From contig JADJGB010000008.1 in the NCBI GenBank assembly GCA_016708305.1, positions 310,001-374,000 of the forward strand: a stretch of DNA of 64,000 nucleotides, given 5' to 3'. The DNA comes from Sphingobacteriales bacterium (GTDB lineage Bacteria > Bacteroidota > Bacteroidia > Chitinophagales > Chitinophagaceae). Positions 47,429 through 57,111 of this stretch are shown here, one piece after another. The number at the start of each line of letters is the position of its first letter. Positions within the stretch are counted from its first letter, which is position 1. A model generated the notes under the pieces. The model did no database searches. It was not told the DNA's origin and saw only the letters and a list, made by a program, of their open reading frames with translations. The position numbers and the translations under genes are program-made.

Positions 47429-48067
47429 ATGCAACTACATAAGCTCTCGTTTTTCTTTCTGTTGATTTGTATAACAGCATGTAATAGCAATACGGTCGAA
47501 ACGCCTGCTATTGATACAACTAAATTGCTCAAAACGCATGAAATCATCAATAATCTGCAGGAGACCAACCCATTGGCAACGCTGGATATTTCGCCAATGG
47601 ATATGAGTTACTTTCCACCCAATTATCAGCAAATGAAAATGTCGGACACCATTAAGGAAGGACCGGTTTTACGGGTCATATACAGCCGCCCACACCTGCA
47701 AGGACGCAAATTGTTTCAGGACTTTTTAAAATATGGGCAACCCTGGAGGTTGGGCGCCAATGAATCAACCGAATTAGACGTATTTGAACCCATAACCATG
47801 CAGGGAAGAAAATTACCGAAAGGACGTTATACCCTGTATTGCATTCCTAAGGAGGATGACTGGATTATTGTCATCAATTCGAATGTTGATGTGTGGGGAT
47901 TAAAAATTGACAGTACAAAGGATGTAATGAGGGTTACGGCTCCGGTTTCAAGAAACAATCCGGCAATTGAATATTTTACTATGGTGTTCGAAAAGACTGA
48001 TGGACGCAATGGTTCATTAGTGATGGGATGGCAGGATATAATAGCAAGGCTGGCTTTTAAGTATTAA
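47429..48067 (+). CDS. DUF2911 domain lipoprotein
   Basis: The protein has 212 aa with lipobox (LLICITAC-NSN). It carries the same core as its neighbour (LRVIYSRPHLQGRKLFQD, QPWRLGANESTELDVF, PKGRYTLYCIPK) after an extra N-terminal spacer of ~50 residues. It is the last gene of the 44977-48067 operon and overlaps the stop of the convergent DUF937 gene by 4 nt. Confidence 0.85.
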   Translation: MQLHKLSFFFLLICITACNSNTVETPAIDTTKLLKTHEIINNLQETNPLATLDISPMDMSYFPPNYQQMKMSDTIKEGPVLRVIYSRPHLQGRKLFQDFLKYGQPWRLGANESTELDVFEPITMQGRKLPKGRYTLYCIPKEDDWIIVINSNVDVWGLKIDSTKDVMRVTAPVSRNNPAIEYFTMVFEKTDGRNGSLVMGWQDIIARLAFKY

Positions 48068-48720
48068 CGAGCCGTCTGAATAGGTTGCTTTGAGCTATTG
48101 AAAGGAATAACGTTTTTAAACCGGTGGTCGTTTTTACTTCCGTTGGCTTTACCATTTGTGCTATTGAGGTCAATGTTTTGTTCGATAGTGTTGTAATATA
48201 ACGTTTGTATAAGCAGTAATTCAAGGCTTTGAGGTAATTTTATTTCCTGAGAATAATTGCCCAACAACTGGTCAAACATGGATGAGCCTTCATTGGTTTG
48301 AAGTTTAAAAATTCGGTTCAAAACATGCAAAACAACCGATGCTAATAAATTGACAAGCCTGTTAATGGTACCGGGTTTTAATGCACAAAACTTTGATATT
48401 TCATTAATCAGGTTTGAGGCCTGCTGCCCAAAAATCTCTGAAACATAGGCGCTGCCTTTTGCCAGACTTATTTCGTTAAGGTAATAGTTATTTAAATTTC
48501 CGGTAAAGACTACAGCATCAGACTCTCTTACCATATTATGCATTTCTTCTTTTCTTCCCTTCTGGATTGTTTGTATGTAGAGACCCTTCAAAATGAGGTT
48601 TGTCAATACGTTTATTCCATTTTCAATGTATTCTCTTTCTTCTTCAAAGTAATTTGAAGACAAATAATAGAAATCCGAATCTTTATTTAAAAATGATAAT
48701 ATTTGTTGTTTAAGATTCAT
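48064..48720 (-). CDS. DUF937-like protein
   Basis: The protein has 218 aa and no signal peptide. The middle part (ISKFCALKPGTINRLVNLLASVVLHVL) is the helical repeat pattern of DUF937/YidB proteins. The ends are polar, the C-terminus rich in Asn and Lys (STNGKANGSKNDH). The gene reads in the same direction as the signalling operon at 50406-54624 and lies downstream of it, separated only by an IS element and repeats. It may originally have been its last gene. Confidence 0.6.
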   Translation of the reverse strand: MNLKQQILSFLNKDSDFYYLSSNYFEEEREYIENGINVLTNLILKGLYIQTIQKGRKEEMHNMVRESDAVVFTGNLNNYYLNEISLAKGSAYVSEIFGQQASNLINEISKFCALKPGTINRLVNLLASVVLHVLNRIFKLQTNEGSSMFDQLLGNYSQEIKLPQSLELLLIQTLYYNTIEQNIDLNSTNGKANGSKNDHRFKNVIPFNSSKQPIQTAR

Positions 48721-48745
48721 CCCAATACAAAATAAACAATTTCAA

Positions 48746-48910
48746 ATGCTGTTTTGCAAAAATTTCGATGAACTGGTTAATTTCTTCGATGAAAGCCCTT
48801 ATTCCTTCGATGAAAGATTTTTTGCCATAGTGGGTAAAAAAATAAGAGGGGCAAACGTCCGACCTGAAAAGGCCCCGAAGCCCACTCTTAAGCCCTCTAA
48901 ACCGTTGTAA
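48746..48910 (+). CDS. Short ORF with FDE heptads, ending at an IS target site
   Basis: The 54 codons from ATG at 48746 read CKNFDELVNFFDESPYSFDERFF in sequence blocks of seven residues each starting FDE, then a Lys/Pro tail (RPEKAPKPTLKPSKPL). The TAA stop at 48908-48910 is part of the 8-bp target duplication of the ISL3 element. The heptads come from the 21-bp repeats at this locus. No homolog is known to me and there is no clear ribosome binding site; it may be chance. Confidence 0.25.
   Translation: MLFCKNFDELVNFFDESPYSFDERFFAIVGKKIRGANVRPEKAPKPTLKPSKPL
48764..48816. repeat. Left array of three 21-bp direct repeats
   Basis: The core TTCGATGAA(AG) occurs at 48764, 48785 and 48806, exactly 21 bp apart. 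It lies 44 bp upstream of the DUF937 start. The same core recurs right of the IS element. Confidence 0.7.
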
Positions 48911-50321
48911 AAATAGGGTCACTTTCATTAAATGGGGAGTACGCCTAATTTTGTTGCATGGATACATCATATATCGGTCATTTTTTACCCAAGGGGTTAT
49001 TGGAATATTTTGATATTACAGGTATAGATGAACTATGCTTTGTAAAGGACAGGTCAGTTTATTTTCAGATTTCATTGGAAGAACGGAATATGATATTGGG
49101 AGATGTGGATGGTACCCAATATGAGTCAAAGGTTTTACGGAGATAACCCTACAGGATTTCCCAGTCCGTGGCAAAGCAGTTTATTTGGCAATAAAAAGAA
49201 GACGCTGGCGACATAAAAAAGAGGCTGGTAAAATTATCAGAAACGACTTTTCATTTTGTAGCCGAAGGTTCAGGGTTAACCAAAGAACTATCGGATTTTT
49301 TAAAAGGTACAGGTTGATACAAAGGTTGATACTATCAGCAACATAGCTGGTTACCATCAGATACAGCCTTCAAAAATTAAACCGTCATTATAAAAAGTAT
49401 AGCAGTGGTTTTAAAGACTGGAACCACTCACTCACTGCGAAGATTATCTTCTTTCCGGACAACATTGGAGCCTACCTAAGCATAGATGAACTAAGTTTAT
49501 CCAAAGGAGAATTATACACATTTGTTACCAACAAAAACGGCAGGGCAAAGCAGGGTACATTGGTAGCCGTCATCAAAGGAACACTATCTAAAGACATTAT
49601 AACCACCCTAATGAAACTTTGTGAACACAAGCGTTTGCAGGTAAAAGAAGTCACTCTTGATATGGCAAAAAACATGGAAGCGCCGTAAAGCAGGTATTTA
49701 CAAATGCCACTCTGGTTACCGACAGATTCCATGTAATAAAACTGGCAATGGAAGCCTTGCAACACATAAGAATAAACCTGCGATGGAAAGAATTAGACAA
49801 AGAAAATGCAGCCATTAAAAAGGCTAAAGAACAACAAATAAAATATGAACCAGTAATGCTGGAAAATGGTGAAACACCCAAACAATTACTGGCAAGGTGC
49901 AAATATATTTTAGCCAAAAAACAAAACGACTGGACAGAAAATCAAATACAAAAGAGCCACCCTGTTATTCAAATATTTCCCTGAATTAGAAACTGCTTAC
50001 CACCAAACTTTAGCCTTTAGAAACATATACGAAAACCAACAAAAAGCATCTGCTAAGACAGCGTTTGAACAATGGATACAAAAGTACAAGAGCAGGCATT
50101 AAAAGAGTTTTATACCGTTGCTAATACCGTAAAATATAATTTAGATAACATACTTAATTTCTTCAATAACCGAAATACAAATGCCAATGCAGAATCATTC
50201 AACGCTAAAATAAAACTATTCAGGGCTAACCTTAGAGGCGTAACCGATACCAAATTCTTTCTTTTCAGACTGCATAAACTTTTTGCCTAGTCCCCAGTAA
50301 ATAATGGTGAGCCTAAAAATA
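48908..50321. mobile_element. ISL3-family insertion sequence with 8-bp target duplication
   Basis: The element proper is 48916-50313. Both sides are bordered by TAAAAATA (48908-48915 and 50314-50321), a perfect 8-bp direct duplication as usual for ISL3. The ends start GGGTCAC on the left and, read inward from the right, GGCTCAC; 19 of the first 26 positions agree. One transposase gene on the plus strand, now broken in several places, fills it. It is related in protein sequence to the ISAon1 group of Bacteroidota. Confidence 0.85.
48958..50290 (+). pseudogene. ISL3 (ISAon1-like) transposase, multiply interrupted
   Basis: The start MDTSYIGHFLPKGLLEYF is followed by fragments in changing frames: KIIFFPDNIGAYLSIDELSL (first catalytic Asp region), LVAVIKGTLSKDIITTLMKL, VKEVTLDMAKNM, MEALQHIRINLRWKELDKEN, KQLLARCKYILAKK and finally NRNTNANAESFNAKIKLFR with LRGVTDTKFFLFRLHKLFA (last catalytic Glu region). 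All parts of a normal transposase of ~400 residues are there, but at least five frame changes and stops occur within 1.3 kb. This is more than in neighbouring genes, so real decay or very poor consensus quality in a multicopy element is likely. Confidence 0.8.
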
Positions 50322-50349
50322 GTATTGCTTATGATTGGAATTCAAAAAT

Positions 50350-50400
50350 TTCGATGAAAGCCCTTATTCTTTCGATGAAAGCCCCTTTTTCTTCGATAAA
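50350..50400. repeat. Right array of three 21-bp direct repeats
   Basis: TTCGATGAAAG at 50350, 50371 and TTCGATAAA at 50392 keep the same 21-bp period as the left array. The array lies between the IS element and the stop codon of the OmpA-like gene (50406). Confidence 0.7.
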
Positions 50401-50405
50401 GCAGT

Positions 50406-51329
50406 TTATAAAAAGGCTTTGTCAGGCAAAATGCACCAATAGAAAAGCACAATTCTCCTTCTTTCATCATCTTCTTTATAGTCCTTTATGGATTTAAATG
50501 GTAGTTTTTCACCAAGGCCATACCCGCTATAGCCAATTTTTAAATGATTATAATTAGAGAATTTGTTAACATTCCCAGTCATGATGGTTTTTGTTTTTGC
50601 CAACAGTTCTTTTGCTCTCAAATCGGACAAAACCATGTTTAGTTTTTCTTTTGTAGGAGCCTCTTGCTTCAAAAACCAGGCTAATTCGTTATATAGTTCC
50701 GATCCTTCTTTTACACCTATTGCATCAGCATAACCTACAAAAACCATTCTTGCGATGTGAGGCACCTCTTTGAATTTATTGGAAAAGGCCGCCATAGAAT
50801 CTATTATTGGTTCTACAAATACTCTTACTTTATCAAAATGATCTACAGGAATTCTATATTTGCCCGAACCAAAGAAAGCCGCTAAATCGACTAACGAAAA
50901 AGCTTTCATTTTTATAGCCTCACGTAGAAGGGTATAAATTTCCTGACGCTTATTTACCGACAGGTTGAATGAGTCCACGAAGGCTAACTCGCGTGCAAGT
51001 TGTTTATTAAAAGCAGCTTTTTTAAAGTTTGATTTGTCCTGCATTGATAGTTCTATCAGCGATATTTTCTTTTCAATTTTTTTTAGGTTTTCATCCAGTT
51101 TTTTAAGCACAATATGGTATTCATTATTTATAATGCTATCTGTTTCAGAATGTTCAGCCTTTTCTTCAATATCTAATGTAAATGTATTAAGAGATTGATT
51201 TTCAGATGCTTGAATTTGTTTGGCCTGTTCTACTACCTGCTTTGCATGGGTAAGCCTTTTTTGGGTACCACAGGATACCAAAACTACAGCCAATAAAAAA
51301 ACGACAAATTGTCTCATAAGTTTATTCAT
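50406..51329 (-). CDS. OmpA-like lipoprotein
   Basis: The protein has 307 aa with lipobox (VVLVSC-GTQ). A charged, coiled-coil-like stretch (KLDENLKKIEKKISLIELSM) is followed by a C-terminal part (residues ~185-300) with VFVGYADAIGV, NELAWFL, LSDLRAKELL and DDERRRIVLFYW. This corresponds to the TDxxG...NxxLSxxRA...RRV pattern of OmpA peptidoglycan-binding domains, though with several changes. It is the fourth gene of the LytTR/kinase operon; the 8-nt overlap with the preceding gene indicates co-translation. Probably attached to the outer membrane and cell wall. Confidence 0.6.
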   Translation of the reverse strand: MNKLMRQFVVFLLAVVLVSCGTQKRLTHAKQVVEQAKQIQASENQSLNTFTLDIEEKAEHSETDSIINNEYHIVLKKLDENLKKIEKKISLIELSMQDKSNFKKAAFNKQLARELAFVDSFNLSVNKRQEIYTLLREAIKMKAFSLVDLAAFFGSGKYRIPVDHFDKVRVFVEPIIDSMAAFSNKFKEVPHIARMVFVGYADAIGVKEGSELYNELAWFLKQEAPTKEKLNMVLSDLRAKELLAKTKTIMTGNVNKFSNYNHLKIGYSGYGLGEKLPFKSIKDYKEDDERRRIVLFYWCILPDKAFL

Positions 51330-51747
51330 TAGGAACAGGTTTAATAGAAAAATCTTTTGAATTATCGATGGTTGCTTTTTTGATTTTTTCTTCCAGAATT
51401 TTCTTAAATACTTCTTTTCGTTTTTCGGTTTCTACAGCTTTTGAGTAACTATCGCCTTTCTGATTAACCAAACTATTGATATTTACCAATGGGGAGCTTG
51501 TTTCCAGTTTTAACTCACCCGGAACAAGGAGTAATTCATCAATTAGCAAATCTTTGGCGCCATTAATCTCCTTCCTGTCTGCAAGTAGTTTATCTGTAGA
51601 ATACCATTTGAAAAACATGAATAATATAATAATTGCAGAGCCTGACCATAACAGCAGTAATGCTCTTTTTTTTGAAAGATTTGGATTTCCTTTTTCTGGA
51701 AATGAGTTTTTCTTTATTTTGGTATTATCCATTTTTTCTTGGCTCAT
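51322..51747 (-). CDS. Single-span membrane protein of the signalling operon
   Basis: The protein has 141 aa. A polar, Lys-rich N-terminus (~30 residues) is followed by one transmembrane helix (ALLLLWSGSAIIILFMFF) and a ~90-residue polar domain with LLIDELLLVPGELKLE and a helical Lys/Glu end. Predicted N-in, C-periplasmic. Three nt after the kinase stop and overlapping the OmpA-like gene by 8 nt. No family recognised; it may couple the kinase to the OmpA-like lipoprotein. Confidence 0.5.
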   Translation of the reverse strand: MSQEKMDNTKIKKNSFPEKGNPNLSKKRALLLLWSGSAIIILFMFFKWYSTDKLLADRKEINGAKDLLIDELLLVPGELKLETSSPLVNINSLVNQKGDSYSKAVETEKRKEVFKKILEEKIKKATIDNSKDFSIKPVPNE

Positions 51748-51750
51748 TTT

Positions 51751-53887
51751 TTAAAAAATGTCAGATGTGGTTTCTCTTATGCCTTCTATAAAATGCTTAC
51801 AAGAACCTAAAGATATAATATTTTCTTTTTTTAATAGTGATGTTTCTTTTATAATGAATTGATAAACAGAACTATCTGATCCCAAAGGCGAAAAGGTAGA
51901 TATTATTCTATGTAGTACTCTTTTAGCATCATCCTGATTACCGGCCTCTACTGCTGCCCACAAATCCTGCACATCCAGTTTCCATTGTGTTTTCATTTCT
52001 GTGAGGATTTCTTTAATTACAACATCATCATCACCTACAAGAGTTTTTAAATAGGCTAATGGGTCATTATTATTTGAATCGGTAGAAACGGAAGGCAGGA
52101 ATGATACAATTTTTTCAACTAAAGTAGATTCGTCAATTGGTTTGGCTATATAGCCGTCAAAACCGGCTTCCCTGCACTTTCTGATGTCTTGTTCAGATAC
52201 ATACGCGGTCATGGCTATTACAGGAGGAACAGCCTTAAAGTCTTTTTTAATTTTACTCAGGGTATCAAACCCATCTAATTTGGGCATTTGAATATCCATT
52301 AAAATAAGGTCGTATTTATTGTTTTTCAGGAGTTCAATAGCCTGTAGCCCGTCATCTGCAAAAAATACGGATGGCTTATACTTTTCGAGAAGGTATTTCA
52401 GAAATAATTGATTGGCTTTGTTGTCCTCTACAATCAGGATGGAATAAGAATAAAGCTGAGGTATTTCGGTTACAACATAGTGGTCTTTCTCCACTTCCTT
52501 TTCGCTGTACTTTTCAAAAATACAGGTAAAGCTAAATTCGGAGCCTTTTCCTTCCTCGCTGTAAGCAGACATGGATCCGCTCATTTTTTCAACAAGGTTT
52601 TTTACAATTGTCAAGCCAAGTCCGGTACCGCCCATGGTGACGGGTAGTAACGCTTTCTAATTGTTCGAATCGTTCAAAAGCCGATTGAATTTTTTCCGCA
52701 GCAATTCCGATACCGGTATCTTTTACCGTTATCCCGATTTTGACTTCATTTGTTGAATTATCGGACCAAACGAGCGCTGTATTAATTTTGAGGCCACCTG
52801 TATTTGTAAACTTTATTCCATTACTAATAAGATTTATCAGCACCTGCCGCAATCTGTCTGCATCCCCTTTTAACACTTTTGGAATATTATTGTCTATATT
52901 CCATTGGTAATAAAGGTTTTTTTGGGAAATGGCAGTAGAAAACAATAATTCAAGATTTTTAAATAACTCCTCCAAATAGAAGGGTTCCTTTTTCAATTCT
53001 AACTTTCCGGCTTCAATTTTGGACAGGTCAAGTACATCATTTACAATATTTAAGAGATTATTGTTTCCGGATCGAATAATTTTTACATATTCTGTTTGTT
53101 TTTCATCCAGGTTGGTTTCATTTAATAGATTTCCAAACCCAATTAATGCATTAAGTGGCGTTCTTAGCTCGTGGCTCATATTTGCCAGAAACTCTTCTTT
53201 TGCATTTTTGCTTTTCAGCGCTGCGGCTTCTGCAATTTTAAGACTTTCAATGAGCTTTAATAGTTGTGATTGCCGCGTGATAACCATAGTAGCCATAACT
53301 ACTACTGCAATAATTGCAAGTGTCGCTAATATTCTGCTAAATCCAGACAATTTTCCAGCGAGGTCTGAATTGCTGGTTAGCGCTTGTTGCAAACTATTTT
53401 CAAGTGATTTTTGAACTTCAAGGCAATTGGAATAGATTTTTTCACCCAGATTTGCGCTTCTGAGTGAATCTACAAAGAGTGCATGCTTTGGCAGCTTGCC
53501 GTTTTGATGATTAGCGAGTATCTGAAACGAAAGATTGAGCTGATCTGTTACATACTTGTCAATATTCTTAGTGAATTTATTTTCACCAAATTCGTTTATT
53601 AAAATACTGGTATTATACCCCAGCATTGTTAAAGAATCTGTGAGTCTGATTCTTCTAAATTCATCAGCCTCCAGGTTAGGATTGCCGAGCTTGGACTGGA
53701 GGTCAAAAGAAAAATTAGCGATTCTTTGGAGACGGTTGTTGATTTTGAAAGTTTCAACAGCCTGTAAGTTGCTTTTCTTAAGAGCAAAAATGGATTTGTT
53801 TGTAAATAACTGCGTAATTAATATCAAAGACATTAATCCCAAAGTCAAAAAAACCAGTGAAAAAAAACTTATGTTTTTAAACTTCAT
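51751..53887 (-). CDS. Hybrid sensor histidine kinase with receiver and Hpt domains (one frameshift)
   Basis: Order of domains: transmembrane helix (~10-30), extracytoplasmic sensor of ~150 residues, second helix (~185-205), HisKA with MSHELRTPLNALIGF (phospho-His), HATPase with NLISNGIKFTNTGG, GIGIAAEKIQ and GGTGLGLTIVK. Then come a receiver domain with DLILMDIQMPKLDG (phospho-Asp) and MTAYVSEQDI, and an Hpt-like end (RVLHRIISTF). An extra G at about 52630 (GGG for GG in the GGTGLG codons) splits the frame; without it the protein has 711 aa. It follows the LytTR regulator by 17 nt. The stimulus is unknown. Confidence 0.9.
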
Positions 53888-53904
53888 GGTTAGTTTTTTT
53901 AATT

Positions 53905-54624
53905 TTATAACACGCCCATGTTCTTTAACAGCGTTTCTTTGTTACTATCTGAAACCGGAATCGGATTTTTATGAATATATACTACTTTATCTTCTATATA
54001 ATCGATTTTGCTCAATGCAATTATAAAACTACGGTGTACCCTGAAAAATTTATCGGCAGGTAGTTTTTCTTCCAATATTTTTAGGCTTGTATGAATAACA
54101 TAACTATTGTTGTCGGCGTGTATTCTCACATAGTCTCCTTTTGCCTCTAACCACAAAATATCATCTACATCCACCTTGCGGATAACTTTATTATCCCGTA
54201 TGAAAAAAATGTTGTTGGGATTTTCATTATTTATCTGCACTCCTTTGGCTTCGAGCAATTCTTTGGCACGATCAATTGATGCCATCAATCTAAGTAGGGT
54301 AAAAGGTTTTACCAGATAATCAACTACGTTTAGTTCAAAAGCCTCAACTGCATATCCCTTTTTTGCGGTAGTAAGTATGGTGAGCGGTCTTTTTACCTGT
54401 GGGATTAATTTAAGCAGTTCTATACCACTTATTCCGGGCATTTCTACATCCAGAAATAAAATATCTATTGCATTATTTTCAATAAACTCCTTTGCTTCAA
54501 TGGCATCACTACATTCACCTGCAATAGTAATTGAGCCAATTTTCTCCAAAAGTTGGCGCAACAATACGATTGCTACCTTATTATCATCAACGATGAGGCA
54601 AACAGGAGGGCGATTTTCTTTCAT
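53905..54624 (-). CDS. LytTR family response regulator
   Basis: The ATG at 54624 (MKENRPPVCLIVDDN) gives 239 aa; an upstream in-frame start would add 24 odd residues. The receiver has VDDN, the phospho-acceptor LFLDVEMPGISG, and LVKPFTLLRL. The C-terminal LytTR DNA-binding domain has DDILWLEAKGDYVRIH, SLKILEEKLP and FFRVHRSFIIAL. LytTR partners in Bacteroidota are usually simple membrane kinases; here the neighbour is a hybrid kinase that already has its own receiver, so a phosphorelay is possible. First gene of the operon 54624-50406. Confidence 0.92.
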   Translation of the reverse strand: MKENRPPVCLIVDDNKVAIVLLRQLLEKIGSITIAGECSDAIEAKEFIENNAIDILFLDVEMPGISGIELLKLIPQVKRPLTILTTAKKGYAVEAFELNVVDYLVKPFTLLRLMASIDRAKELLEAKGVQINNENPNNIFFIRDNKVIRKVDVDDILWLEAKGDYVRIHADNNSYVIHTSLKILEEKLPADKFFRVHRSFIIALSKIDYIEDKVVYIHKNPIPVSDSNKETLLKNMGVL

Positions 54625-54718
54625 AATCAAATTATTATAAAAGTAATACAAACTAATTAAATAATAAAATTTGAGCCTTGAAAACACAAGGCTCAAAATT
54701 ATAAAAAAACAGTAATAT

Positions 54719-56302
54719 TTATTTTATTTTATATTGAGGGATTAATGAGTTTGCCAGATCTACCAACTGCTTTATACCTTCTTCCGGAAGATTTCCCTTT
54801 TTGAACTCGGCCATTACCTCCGGCAATTTGTTCTCCATTTCCATCAGGAAGTGTTCTTCAAATTCCTTCACTTTATTTATAGGTACATCTTTAATTAATC
54901 CGTTGGTTCCCAGATAGATAATAGCAATCTGCTTTTCTACGGGATAGGGAGAATATTGAGGTTGTTTCAATATTTCCACGTTGCGGGCTCCTTTGTCAAT
55001 TACGTTCTTGGTGGCAGCATCCAGGTCGCCTCCAAACTTGGCAAAGGCTTCCATTTCTCTGTACATGGCCTGGTCGAGCTTAAGAGTGCCGGCTACTTTT
55101 TTCATTGATTTGATCTGTGCATTACCTCCCACGCGGCTTACCGAAATACCCACGTTGATAGCCGGTCTGATACCTGATAGGAATAGACTGGATTCTAAAA
55201 ATATTTGACCGTCAGTAATAGAAATAACGTTTGTAGGGATGTAAGCAGACACGTCGCCGGCTTGTGTTTCGATGATTGGCAGCGCCGTCAAAGATCCGCC
55301 GCCTTTTACTAAATGTCGGATACTTTCGGGCAGATCATTCATCTTTTTGGCTACCTCATCACTGTCAATAATTTTGGCAGCTCTTTCCAATAAACGGCTG
55401 TGCAGGTAAAACACATCGCCGGGATAGGCTTCGCGACCTGGTGGGCGGCGCAGTAATAATGAAACCTCGCGGTAAGCTACAGCCTGTTTTGACAGGTCAT
55501 CATATATAATTAATGCTGGTCGGCCGGTATCGCGATAAAACTCGCCAATAGCCGCCCCCGAAAAAGGAGCATAGAACTGCAACGGAGCAGGATCTGATGC
55601 AGAGGCTGCAACAATAGTAGTGTAAGCCATAGCGCCATTATCTTCCAAAATCTTCATCACATTGGCAATGGTTGAAGATTTTTGACCGGTGGCTACATAT
55701 ATACAATACACAGGATTACCGGCTTTGTAAAACTCTTTCTGATTGATTATGGTATCAATTGCGATAGCGGTTTTACCCGTTTGGCGGTCTCCGATGATCA
55801 ATTCTCTTTGTCCGCGTCCGATAGGAATCATAGCATCTACAGCTTTCAGGCCGGTTTGCAACGGTTCTTTTACCGGTTCTCTGTAGATTACGCCCGGAGC
55901 TTTACGTTCTAATGGCATTTCGTACAATTCGCCGGTAATGGGGCCTTTGCCATCAATGGGTTCTCCCAGAGTGTTTACCACGCGCCCGCCCATTCCTTCA
56001 CCCACTTTAATCGAGGCAATCTGGCCGGTGCGGCGAACTTTGGAGCCTTCCTTGATTTCTTTTCCTTCTCCCATCAATACCACACCCACATTATCTTCTT
56101 CAAGGTTAAGGGCTATGGCCCTTACACCGTCTTCAAACTCAACCAATTCGCCATATCTTACATTTCCTAAGCCATACACACGGGCAATTCCATCGCCCAC
56201 CTGTAATACAGTACCCACTTCTTCTAAATCAGCATCAACATTGAAATTGCTTAATTGCTGCCGTAATATGGCGCTAATCTCATCGGGTTTAATTTCTGGC
56301 AT
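54719..56302 (-). CDS. atpA: ATP synthase F1 subunit alpha
   Basis: The non-catalytic alpha subunit of the F1 head. The protein has 527 aa with P-loop GDRQTGKTAIAID, YCIYVATGQKSSTIAN, the SLLLRRPPGREAYPGDVFY block and VGISVSRVGG. It is uninterrupted. The gene stands alone: neither atpH (delta) upstream nor atpG (gamma) downstream, the usual neighbours, is present. A LytTR gene follows 94 nt downstream. Confidence 0.97.
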   Translation of the reverse strand: MPEIKPDEISAILRQQLSNFNVDADLEEVGTVLQVGDGIARVYGLGNVRYGELVEFEDGVRAIALNLEEDNVGVVLMGEGKEIKEGSKVRRTGQIASIKVGEGMGGRVVNTLGEPIDGKGPITGELYEMPLERKAPGVIYREPVKEPLQTGLKAVDAMIPIGRGQRELIIGDRQTGKTAIAIDTIINQKEFYKAGNPVYCIYVATGQKSSTIANVMKILEDNGAMAYTTIVAASASDPAPLQFYAPFSGAAIGEFYRDTGRPALIIYDDLSKQAVAYREVSLLLRRPPGREAYPGDVFYLHSRLLERAAKIIDSDEVAKKMNDLPESIRHLVKGGGSLTALPIIETQAGDVSAYIPTNVISITDGQIFLESSLFLSGIRPAINVGISVSRVGGNAQIKSMKKVAGTLKLDQAMYREMEAFAKFGGDLDAATKNVIDKGARNVEILKQPQYSPYPVEKQIAIIYLGTNGLIKDVPINKVKEFEEHFLMEMENKLPEVMAEFKKGNLPEEGIKQLVDLANSLIPQYKIK

Positions 56303-56472
56303 ATAAAACGCTTTTGGATTTACTGAATATTTTTAATTTGCTTTTTACTATTTTTCAGGGTGCAAAAGTAGTGCTTACTTATATGAAAACAAAAAATAAT
56401 CTGCAAAATCAAAGTCCGGCTGTTTTGTATCGGTTTTTGGTTTAAAAACACATTAAAACAAAAAAAAACCAG

Positions 56473-57111
56473 CTATAAGTCGTCATAAACATACAAGGGG
56501 TCAATATTGGAAATATCGGGGCTGATTTCTGTAACCGTGTTTATCAACCCGTCTTTTAAACCATAAACCCAACCGTGCAGGTGGGGTGCCTGCCTTTCTT
56601 TCCAGGCTTTTTGAATTACTGAGGTTTTGGCTAATTTTTTTATATTATCTATTACATTCAACTCAGTAAGGCGGTCGGCCCTTTTGTCTAGGTCTTCGAT
56701 GGCATCCAATTCTTCCTGATGATTGTGATAAACATCCTTGATGGTTCGCAGCCACATATTGAGGGTTTGCCGGTAATCATGATTGCTCATGGCAGCTTTA
56801 ATACCGCCGCAGCCATAATGTCCGCATACAATTATGTGTCTGACTTTTAACTCAGTAACGGCATAATCGAGTACGCTAAACAGATTTACGTCTGTGTGAA
56901 GAACTACATTGGCAATATTTCTATGCACAAAAATTTCTCCTGAAGTGGTACCGGTTATCACATTGGCAGGCACACGGCTGTCGCTACAGCCAATCCAAAA
57001 AAACTCAGGGTCCTGCACCTCTTCCAATCTTGAAAAATATTCCGGATCCGTTTTTAATTTTTCAGCAGCCCATTTTTTATTTGCTTCTAATAGTTTTTCG
57101 TATGATTTCAT
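56473..57111 (-). CDS. can: Beta-carbonic anhydrase
   Basis: It catalyses CO2 hydration. The protein has 212 aa. Zinc ligands and catalytic dyad are in WIGCSDSRVPAN (Cys, Asp-Arg) and CGHYGCGGIKAA (His-x2-Cys). The C-terminal LHGWVYGLKDGLI matches the family. Uninterrupted; not operonic with the neighbours. Confidence 0.95.
   Translation of the reverse strand: MKSYEKLLEANKKWAAEKLKTDPEYFSRLEEVQDPEFFWIGCSDSRVPANVITGTTSGEIFVHRNIANVVLHTDVNLFSVLDYAVTELKVRHIIVCGHYGCGGIKAAMSNHDYRQTLNMWLRTIKDVYHNHQEELDAIEDLDKRADRLTELNVIDNIKKLAKTSVIQKAWKERQAPHLHGWVYGLKDGLINTVTEISPDISNIDPLYVYDDL

Noticed and set aside
48710..48970. Open frame of 86 codons on the minus strand upstream of the DUF937 gene
   Set aside because: It consists mostly of the 21-bp repeats and the IS end, and its composition does not look coding.
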